Of a stretch of 64,000 nt of DNA, positions 55,537 to 62,253 are shown one piece after another. Both the position numbers and the translations under genes were made by a program. The DNA is from Pseudanabaena sp. Chao 1811 (lineage in GTDB: Bacteria > Cyanobacteriota > Cyanobacteriia > Pseudanabaenales > Pseudanabaenaceae): contig NZ_CP101416.1 of the NCBI RefSeq assembly GCF_027942295.1, positions 4,264,501 through 4,328,500 on the forward strand. Direction: 5' to 3'. The notes beneath the pieces are model-generated. The model was not told the origin of the DNA, ran no database searches, and was given only the letters and a program-made list of their open reading frames with translations. Each line of letters begins with the position of its first letter. Position 1 is the first letter of the stretch.

Positions 55537-56325
55537 TCAAATCAGATCAGACTCCTGAAATTCTGCATAAATTGCACAACGGTTAGCTGCCGCAAATTCT
55601 GCACTATCGGCAAGAGCTTCTGCTAGGTATACTTTTAATTCATCAGCAATTTTTTGCCATTCTTGATTATCAGAGTTTTCAATAGCTGAACTCAAAATTT
55701 TGCTTAGTTCGCGTAAACTATTTAGCTTTTGTCGCCTAGATTCAGTCAGATCCTCTGAGTTCAGATCTAAGTAATCAATCGTGATTTTTCCTTTGGGATT
55801 TCCATCGATCGCATAGGCGTACTCAGCTCGAAAACCAATGAATTCTTGGGGATCTTCTTTGCCACAATCAATAAACAGAGGATTTTCTTTGGTAATACGT
55901 TGGTTGTGGTTTGTTGCCCGTTTAGTTGGGTCTTGTAGAGGAAATAGATTTTTCTTATGCCTTGAGTTACAGGAGGGGCATGAGAGATAGAGGTTTTCCC
56001 ATTGATAGGCTAACCAGTAGTACGCTGGATATTTTAATGGTTCACCTTTCGCTTGTTGATATGCTCCTTTAGGTCGAAAATGCTCGACATCGCCATTTTT
56101 ACCAATAATCCTTTCGCAGAAACAACACTTCTGATGCTGAGCCTTGATTAGGGCTTCTTTAACACTTTCATGGGCATAGATGGAACTAGCAAAATCAAAT
56201 TTCTCTTGGTTGGTTTCATAGGCGGATGGATTGAGAGAATATGCATCACAATGGGATTTACATTTTTGCTTGCCGTCTGTGGTTAATTTTTTGGGTGCTA
56301 TTTTAGGTTTGTGAATCCGAATCAC
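55537..56325 (-). CDS. ptuB: PtuB-like HNH endonuclease (Septu defence)
   Basis: A 262-residue HNH nuclease of the TIGR02646 type. Zinc Cys pairs C67xxC70 and C116xxC119 flank a core VEHFRPKGAYQ (general base His82) and WENLYLSCPSCNSRHKKN. The start is GTG at 56325, which overlaps the ptuA TGA in GTGA, so the two are translationally coupled. In known Septu systems PtuB cuts DNA under control of PtuA. Antiphage activity here is inference. No reverse transcriptase, which would make it a retron, is present. Confidence 0.85.
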   Translation of the reverse strand: MIRIHKPKIAPKKLTTDGKQKCKSHCDAYSLNPSAYETNQEKFDFASSIYAHESVKEALIKAQHQKCCFCERIIGKNGDVEHFRPKGAYQQAKGEPLKYPAYYWLAYQWENLYLSCPSCNSRHKKNLFPLQDPTKRATNHNQRITKENPLFIDCGKEDPQEFIGFRAEYAYAIDGNPKGKITIDYLDLNSEDLTESRRQKLNSLRELSKILSSAIENSDNQEWQKIADELKVYLAEALADSAEFAAANRCAIYAEFQESDLI

Positions 56326-57743
56326 TCAACTGCCTCCGTCACAGGTTTGTCTAATAATTTGGCGGCACGGCGAATGATGTCCATAGCTTTGATATCTTCG
56401 GAACTTTCTGCGGTTGGCAAAGTACCAATTTTTGCTTCTAATTCTTTTAGTTCGGCTCGATCGCTTGCAGTTAGTTTTGTTTTAGTGAGGATTTCTTTGC
56501 GACGTTGTAGTAAAGGTTCAATTTTCGCAGGTCGTGCCGATGGCATCTCAAAAACACTGGTCAGAACTTGATCAACGCGCCAATTTTCAATAATTTCAGG
56601 GTTATTGATAATCTTAACGCGATCGCCTTCTCTCTTTAACAAGACAATATTGGCATCCTGTGCGGCTTGTACTACGAGTGGACTATGGGCTGTAACAATA
56701 AATTGCGTATTTGGAAATCTCTCTGTCAGAAATTCCATTATTGTCCTTTGCCATTGTGGGTGCATATGCAAGTCGATCTCATCAACTAGTACAATCGCTG
56801 GCTCAGCAAGCGGATCTTCGCTATCGGGATAACGTTTAAATAGTCTCACTGCTAAATCGACCATCCAAGCGATCGTAGTTCGATATCCCAAGCCTAGGCT
56901 AGATAGTCTTATCCAACCAAAAGGTGTCAAAAACTGAGCTACTGGACGCTCATGATACTCGTCTAGGTCGATACGAATATCTTTTACGTCTGGCAAAATT
57001 TGTTTTAAAATTTCGATAATCTGTTTAAGTTCTTTTTTTAGGCGAGTGCGGGTTTTCCCAGTAGATGATTTAACTGCATAATCAGTTTGCAATAGCCATT
57101 CTTCTGCATTAATAAGTGATGTATCATCAGAAAAAAGGCTAGCTGAATGATAAGAGGTATTGCTATCACTTAGAGAAGTACTTCCTGTTTTTCTTGTTGC
57201 GCCATATCCATAGAAAATCGCCCCTTTTAATTCATTGCTAGATTTCTCAAGCTCAGAATCTATCACAATTGATACATAATCTTTTTGAATATCTAGATTC
57301 TTACCTGTCTTAAAAGAATTAAGTGTGATATTACTAGCAAAACTAACAGAAATTGCAGGAATTGTTTCACCTGTATGTGCCGCAATTCCTATTTCCTCCC
57401 AGATTTCTTCAAAATCATAAAAATTCCAAAGCATAGGCTGAAATTCTTTTACTTCTTCAAATTTTTCTACTCCATCTACTACAATTGGATACTCATACAT
57501 TTCCAGTCTCATTTCCATGCCAGCTAAGCAACGTAGAAGTGTAGTTTTCCCAACACCATTATTTCCTAAAATAACTGTCCACTGTGCGGGATGACCATCT
57601 TTATTCGATAGATTGAGTGTTTGCCGTTCCTTAAAGCAAAGAAGATCTTCTACTTCCATTGAAAGTAAATATACTGGAGGATCTTCATTTTTTGAAGCTG
57701 TAGGTTTACGTTTGGTTGTGGCTTTCTTTGGCTGATTGGTCAT
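56322..57743 (-). CDS. ptuA: PtuA-like AAA/ABC ATPase (Septu defence)
   Basis: A 473-residue ATPase. Walker A is GNNGVGKTTLLR near residue 60, an insert with a coiled, variable part lies at about 90-280, and Walker B is IVLVDEIDLHMHPQWQ near 330. A His-switch (TAHSPLVVQAA) follows, then a C-terminal part (QVLTSVFEMPSAR) typical of the PtuA group and of the ATPase of Ec78-type retrons. It should form a complex with the downstream HNH protein. The region before it is AT-rich. It could also be another nuclease-coupled AAA system. Confidence 0.85.
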   Translation of the reverse strand: MTNQPKKATTKRKPTASKNEDPPVYLLSMEVEDLLCFKERQTLNLSNKDGHPAQWTVILGNNGVGKTTLLRCLAGMEMRLEMYEYPIVVDGVEKFEEVKEFQPMLWNFYDFEEIWEEIGIAAHTGETIPAISVSFASNITLNSFKTGKNLDIQKDYVSIVIDSELEKSSNELKGAIFYGYGATRKTGSTSLSDSNTSYHSASLFSDDTSLINAEEWLLQTDYAVKSSTGKTRTRLKKELKQIIEILKQILPDVKDIRIDLDEYHERPVAQFLTPFGWIRLSSLGLGYRTTIAWMVDLAVRLFKRYPDSEDPLAEPAIVLVDEIDLHMHPQWQRTIMEFLTERFPNTQFIVTAHSPLVVQAAQDANIVLLKREGDRVKIINNPEIIENWRVDQVLTSVFEMPSARPAKIEPLLQRRKEILTKTKLTASDRAELKELEAKIGTLPTAESSEDIKAMDIIRRAAKLLDKPVTEAVE

Positions 57744-57860
57744 GACTTTTGCGTAAAAAGCCCTATGCGTGAGCTAACTATCTAGTATTGGTATACTAAC
57801 AGATTCTCGATCTAGTAGAAAATTTGCGATTTGCTAAATCTTAATAGGTTGACCAATAAA

Positions 57861-58079
57861 TTAACGCATCAAATAAGGCGATCGCTTATCTTGATCTTTA
57901 TTTGTTTGTTTGCAGATATTCGTTTCTGAGTAATAGACTAGCTCTATCTCTTCTTGAGAGAGAATAAATTCTAAATATAACTCTCCTAACCAATCGCGCA
58001 TTTTACTTAATCTAAAAAATAGTCGAAACTGAGATTCTGTTAACATTTTTTGAACCCTCTCTAACTGCACTGAGGTCAT
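57861..58079 (-). CDS. Small hypothetical protein (72 aa)
   Basis: A 72-residue reading frame upstream of ptuA on the same strand (118-base gap): MTSVQLERVQKMLTESQF start, a helix rich in aromatic residues, a charged C-terminus. Not recognised. It might be an accessory gene of the Septu pair or unrelated. The ATG is preceded by GGGAGGGAT, a fair ribosome site. Confidence 0.5.
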   Translation of the reverse strand: MTSVQLERVQKMLTESQFRLFFRLSKMRDWLGELYLEFILSQEEIELVYYSETNICKQTNKDQDKRSPYLMR

Positions 58080-58220
58080 AGGTTTATCCCTCCCTTAAAC
58101 CGACTCCTATATTGTGCATCTAGTTCCCAATTTGCCCTGTGATATGAAAAGCCCTAAGTTCGCGATCCTTATCGCAGTAAATAGGCGATCTCTATCACCA
58201 ATATGTATTACCGAAATCAC

Positions 58221-58249
58221 AAAAAAAGAGCGCAAGACGCTCTTTTTTT
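58221..58249. terminator. Bidirectional terminator
   Basis: A7-GAGCG-CAAGA-CGCTC-T7. A clean intrinsic terminator on both strands; on the minus strand it follows the sppA gene. Confidence 0.85.
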
Positions 58250-58306
58250 GATTTTTTTTGAAAGGTTTAGAGCAGTATCCTATTTAGCATAAATTTCTGC
58301 TTTTAC

Positions 58307-58379
58307 CCCCCTTAATCCCCCCTTTGTAAGGGGGGAAACTCAAAGTCCTCCCCCATTGCAAGGGGGAGTTAGAGGGGGT
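58307..58379. repeat. Dispersed C-rich inverted repeat
   Basis: CCCCCCTTAATCCCCCCTTT...AAGGGGGGAAACTC and CCCCCATTGCAAGGGGGAG with TTAGAGGGGG, same type as 27082-27160. Confidence 0.75.
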
Positions 58380-58426
58380 AAAAACTTCTCAAACACGCTC
58401 TTAACCTTCGATAAAAATATAGGAAG

Positions 58427-59233
58427 CTATTGCCACATCCAGAGAGGCATTCCGCTTGTTTCGGCTTCAAATTGCAGACGACTGAACGCCATTTCTGAGC
58501 CACTGGGTAAAAACTTACTCGCAAAGGTTTTGGGAGGCTTGATCGTAAATACTTTGGTGTTTTTAGGATCGAGTCCTGCTAGCTCCGATGCCCAGATTCT
58601 GGCATCTTCTTCAGTGCCGAGGCGATCGACTAAACCAAGCTCAAGAGCTTGCTCACCCGTAAATACCCGTCCATCGGCAAACGATCGCACAGTGGCAGGG
58701 CTAAGCTTGCGACCTTCAGCAACGGTTTCGACAAATTGATGATAGCTAGAGTCAATCAGTGATTGGAGAATGGCTCTTTCTTCGGTAGTGATTTCGCGAT
58801 CGAAGGAAAGAATATCTTTGTAAGTACCTGATTTAATGACTTTGAAGGAAACACCAATTTTATCGAGCAATTTTTCGATATTGTTACCACGCAAAATTAC
58901 ACCAATGCTGCCTGTAATTGTCCCAGGGTTAGAAACAATGTAATCTGCACCTACGCCAATATAAACGCCGCCACTAGCGGAAATATTGCCAAAACTCGCG
59001 ACGACTTTAGTTTTTGACTTTTCTCTAAGGCGCTTGAGGGCTGCATAGATTTCTTGAGAGTCGCCAACGGTTCCCCCTGGGCTATCGATGCGAAGTAGGA
59101 GGGCAGGAAATTTTTGTTCTTCAACAAATTCGAGGGCTTCGAGGACGCGAGTTCTGGTACTTGCCCCGATCGCCCCTGTAATTTCAATGCGTGCGATTTT
59201 TTTACGAAATTTGCGTTTTAGAAAGCCGAACAT
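58427..59233 (-). CDS. sppA: Signal peptide peptidase SppA, short form
   Basis: A 268-residue serine peptidase with a Ser-Lys dyad: Ser in NISASGGVYIG and Lys in SGTYKDIL, with DSPGG and GSIGVILRG before. The N-terminus (MFGFLKRKFRKK) lacks a membrane helix, unlike many SppA, so it may be soluble or peripheral. The long plant/cyanobacterial form has about 600 residues, so this is the short type. Some members act in light acclimation; not shown here. Confidence 0.93.
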   Translation of the reverse strand: MFGFLKRKFRKKIARIEITGAIGASTRTRVLEALEFVEEQKFPALLLRIDSPGGTVGDSQEIYAALKRLREKSKTKVVASFGNISASGGVYIGVGADYIVSNPGTITGSIGVILRGNNIEKLLDKIGVSFKVIKSGTYKDILSFDREITTEERAILQSLIDSSYHQFVETVAEGRKLSPATVRSFADGRVFTGEQALELGLVDRLGTEEDARIWASELAGLDPKNTKVFTIKPPKTFASKFLPSGSEMAFSRLQFEAETSGMPLWMWQ

Positions 59234-59372
59234 TCAGTTATAGGTCTTAGATTTACTGTTTGAGTGAATGAGCGACGCAAAGCGTTACCCTTCCACACTA
59301 TATTAGCGATTTAGCGCAAATGGTTGTCCATCCTTGATTTCGGAAAATAAATGTAGCTTAAAACACAAAATA

Positions 59373-59413
59373 TTGCGGTTTTCATTTTGCCGTAGGCAAA
59401 ATGAAAACCGCAA
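59373..59413. repeat. Perfect 19-bp hairpin, family D core
   Basis: Arms 59373-59391 (TTGCGGTTTTCATTTTGCC) and 59395-59413, loop GTA. Core shared with 34404-34435. Confidence 0.8.
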
Positions 59414-59435
59414 ACCCTGACTGTGATTCTTTTTT

Positions 59436-59469
59436 GTTTTACAAATGAGTGCATACTCATTTGTAAAAC
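59436..59469. repeat. Perfect 15-bp hairpin, family E core
   Basis: GTTTTACAAATGAGT-GCAT-ACTCATTTGTAAAAC; core shared with 18557-18608. Confidence 0.8.
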
Positions 59470-59593
59470 GCTATATGAAAATTAAAGCTTTAGCGATCGC
59501 CTGTTTTGGGATTTTGAGAATTGCGAAAACCTTTGATGAAAAGCGGTATCCTGAGTATGTTCAGCTAAACATTTCGTAATATATAAACCGCAA

Positions 59594-60949
59594 ATGCACG
59601 AGACCGACATTCGTAGCAGCCTTCAGTCAGGAGGCGATCGCCGTAGACTCAAGACGATCATTGTCTTAATCATTGTTTATGGATTGACATTTGGTTTACA
59701 TTTTGCCCCTTGGGGTCGCTGGGTGCTACTGGGATTATTTGGTATCCATGCTTTGCGGTTAATCTTTGCGCCGCACCTGCCTGCGCCCCTATCTGAACAA
59801 TCTCAATTAACGGAGCCAACTCAAGAATTACCATTTTTCTCTCTCTTAGCTTCTGCCAAAAATGAAGAGGCAGTCATTGGGAACTTGGTCAAAAACCTCT
59901 GTCAAATTGATTATCCTAGCGATCGCTTTGAAGTGTGGATCGTTGATGACAATAGTAGCGATCGCACTTCTGATGTATTGAATCTGCTCAAACAAAAATA
60001 CCCACAGCTAAAAACCCTGCGTCGTGGCGATGAGGCTCAAGGCGGAAAGTCAGGAGCTTTAAACCAAGTTTTGGCTTTAACTAAGGGCGATATTATTGGC
60101 GTATTTGATGCCGATGCTCAAGTTCCTCCCGATGTGTTGCGATCGCTAGTACCTGTATTCCAGCAAGCTAAAATCGGGGCAGTGCAATTACGCAAGGCGA
60201 TCGCGAATGCAACCGATAACTGGTGGACATCAGGACAATCGGCAGAAATGGCATTGGATCTGTGCTTACAAGACTTGCGCGTGCGCGTTGGTGGTGTCGG
60301 TGAATTGCGCGGTAATGGTCAATTTGTGCGTCGGACAGCCCTCAACGATTGTGGTGGATGGAATGAGCAAACAATTACCGATGATCTTGACCTCACCATT
60401 CGTCTGCATTTGACCCAATGGGATATTGCTTGTCTCAACTTCCCTGCGGTACAAGAGGAAGGCGTATTAACATTCAAGCAACTCTGGCATCAGCGCAACC
60501 GTTGGGCAGAAGGGGGATTTCAACGCTATCTCGACTATGGCAGTTTGTTACTAAGCGGCAGAATGGGTTTCCTCAAAACCTTTGATGCGTCTCTGTTTTA
60601 TATCAATCAATACTTACTCACAGTCGCCTTTATTCCTGACACGATCGCCGCGATCGCCCTCAAACATAATCCGATGTTACCCCCCATTGCAGGATTCTCG
60701 CTTGCCCTTACTGCTGTGACCATGGCAACAGGATTACGCCGCTCTTATCAAGTTTCATGGACTCAAGCGATCGGGCAGACTATCTCTGGGATGATCTATA
60801 TGTTGCATTGGATTCCTGTGATTGCCAGTGTCACCTTACGGATGTGTATCCAGCCTAAGCGCTTGAAATGGGTGAAGACTCAACATCAAGGTGCTGGCGA
60901 TAATTTGCTGGAAGAGATAGAACTGCAAGAGGTAAACAATAATGCGTGA
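59594..60949 (+). CDS. Membrane-bound processive-type family 2 glycosyltransferase
   Basis: A 451-residue protein. Two helices near the N-terminus, then the GT-A core with DDNSSDRTSDVL, FDADAQVPPD (DxD), the acceptor TDDLDLTIRL and the QRNRW motif (QxxRW), then three or four C-terminal helices. D, DxD, D and QxxRW together mark the processive type (cellulose/hyaluronan/NodC-like), so a polysaccharide or long-chain product is likely. The gene overlaps the next one by 8 bases, so both are expressed together. Confidence 0.88.
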   Translation: MHETDIRSSLQSGGDRRRLKTIIVLIIVYGLTFGLHFAPWGRWVLLGLFGIHALRLIFAPHLPAPLSEQSQLTEPTQELPFFSLLASAKNEEAVIGNLVKNLCQIDYPSDRFEVWIVDDNSSDRTSDVLNLLKQKYPQLKTLRRGDEAQGGKSGALNQVLALTKGDIIGVFDADAQVPPDVLRSLVPVFQQAKIGAVQLRKAIANATDNWWTSGQSAEMALDLCLQDLRVRVGGVGELRGNGQFVRRTALNDCGGWNEQTITDDLDLTIRLHLTQWDIACLNFPAVQEEGVLTFKQLWHQRNRWAEGGFQRYLDYGSLLLSGRMGFLKTFDASLFYINQYLLTVAFIPDTIAAIALKHNPMLPPIAGFSLALTAVTMATGLRRSYQVSWTQAIGQTISGMIYMLHWIPVIASVTLRMCIQPKRLKWVKTQHQGAGDNLLEEIELQEVNNNA

Positions 60950-62111
60950 TTGGATCGTTATCGGTGGTGGAATTACAGGTTTAGCTCTGAGTTATGAACT
61001 GCAAAAAGTGGGATGCTCGGTATTACTGATTGAGCAGCATCAGCACTTGCAAGGCTCAAGTAGCCTTGGCTATGGTGGTATTTCCTATTGGGGTGCGACA
61101 ACTGCGCTTACCCGTACCCTCAGTGTCGAAGGCATTGCCCGTCAAAGGAATCTATCCAATGAATTGGGAATGGATACAGAATTCCGTGAACTCGATCTCC
61201 TGTTAACCCTCGAACCCGAAGCCGATCCAAGAGAAATTCTCGCTCAATACTCCCGTTGTGCGATCCCCCCGACCTTACTCAATCCTCAGGAGGCTCAGGA
61301 GCGCGAACCTTTACTCAACCCCCAAGGAATTGGTGGGGCATTACTTTTCCCCCATGCCCATCTCAATCTGGATTGTTTTGTGCAGGCTTCTACCCAAGTT
61401 TTCCAAAGATTGGGTGGAGAAATTGTCTATGCCAAAGTTGAGAAACTCTTAATTTCGGGCGATCGCGTTACGGGTGTAGCCACAGCACAGGGTAATTTCG
61501 ATGCTGCTCAAATTTGTGTTTGTGCAGGGGGTATATCTCGCGCTTTACTCAAAGCATCAGGTATTAATGCCAGAATCTACTTCACCCATGCAGAAGCGAT
61601 CGATACAGAACCTGTGGAACTAGAATTGCGGACAATGGTGATGCCTGCGGATACTAAACGCTATGCATTAGAAGCGACTACGACCGATGCCGAAAAAGAT
61701 AAAGTTTGGGATCTAGTAGGGCAGGAGCTTTTGCCACCTTCTATCGATGCTGGGGCGATTCAATTTCGCGATCGCCGTATTAGATTTGGACAACTAAGCC
61801 GTATTTTGACTGATCCCTACGCTGCGATCGATTCTGTTGAAGGTGAAGCCAATATTCGTGCGTCCATAAGTAAGATCTTGCCAAAGGTGAGTGAACTTAA
61901 GGGCAAATGGAGACATTGTTTAGTTGCCTTTAGCAATGACAGCTTACCCCTCATTGGCGCAGTCAAGGAATATGAAAATGTCCATTTGTTCTCAGGCTTC
62001 ACTAGTCCTACTGTCTATGCTCTACCCTTAGCTCGCAGATTTGCGTCTCATGTTACAGGCACACCAGATGATATTATTCCTCTATTATCTCCACAGCGAT
62101 TTATAAATTAA
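60942..62111 (+). CDS. FAD-dependent amino acid oxidase-like oxidoreductase
   Basis: A 389-residue flavoprotein of the DAO/glycine-oxidase family: WIVIGGGITGLALSYEL (FAD nucleotide fold), VLLIEQ, then CAGGISRALLKASG and a C-terminal VHLFSGFTSPTVYAL. It may oxidise an amino acid or a glycosyl amine; the substrate is unknown. The ATG at 60942 lies inside the last codons of the glycosyltransferase gene. The TAA stop is in the TTAA of repeat A5. The physical coupling suggests one pathway, but none is known to me. Confidence 0.85.
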   Translation: MRDWIVIGGGITGLALSYELQKVGCSVLLIEQHQHLQGSSSLGYGGISYWGATTALTRTLSVEGIARQRNLSNELGMDTEFRELDLLLTLEPEADPREILAQYSRCAIPPTLLNPQEAQEREPLLNPQGIGGALLFPHAHLNLDCFVQASTQVFQRLGGEIVYAKVEKLLISGDRVTGVATAQGNFDAAQICVCAGGISRALLKASGINARIYFTHAEAIDTEPVELELRTMVMPADTKRYALEATTTDAEKDKVWDLVGQELLPPSIDAGAIQFRDRRIRFGQLSRILTDPYAAIDSVEGEANIRASISKILPKVSELKGKWRHCLVAFSNDSLPLIGAVKEYENVHLFSGFTSPTVYALPLARRFASHVTGTPDDIIPLLSPQRFIN

Positions 62112-62212
62112 CGTGAGTTCGATAACGCTATTTGCGCGGCGCAAATGGCGGAAAATGGTAAAAATCGCTAAGCGATTTTTACCATTTTCCGCCTTCGTCG
62201 AACTGACGTTAA
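62108..62212 (+). repeat. Family A double-hairpin repeat, copy A5
   Basis: Cleanest copy: TTAACGTGAGTTCGATAAC, TTTGCGCGGCGCAAA, GGCGGAAAATGGTAAAAATC-GC-TAA-GC.. AT hairpin, CGTCGAACTGACGTTAA. The first TTAA supplies the stop codon of the flavoprotein gene (62109-62111). Confidence 0.9.
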
Positions 62213-62253
62213 ATTAAATTTTTATAGGATAGAACTTACGCAAAAGAAAGAAA

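Larger units (their letters stand above)
58080..58426. other. Spacer with terminator and C-rich repeat
   Basis: Holds a bidirectional terminator at 58221-58249 and the dispersed repeat at 58307-58379. No gene is supported. Confidence 0.6.
59234..59593. other. Divergent promoter region with two hairpins
   Basis: Between sppA and the glycosyltransferase. It holds hairpins at 59373-59413 and 59436-59469. Beyond them I see only AT-rich sequence and no gene. Confidence 0.55.

Noticed and set aside
55537-58079. Retron
   Set aside because: The ATPase/HNH pair occurs in Ec78-type retrons, but there is no reverse transcriptase and no msr-msd-like RNA fold was seen nearby.
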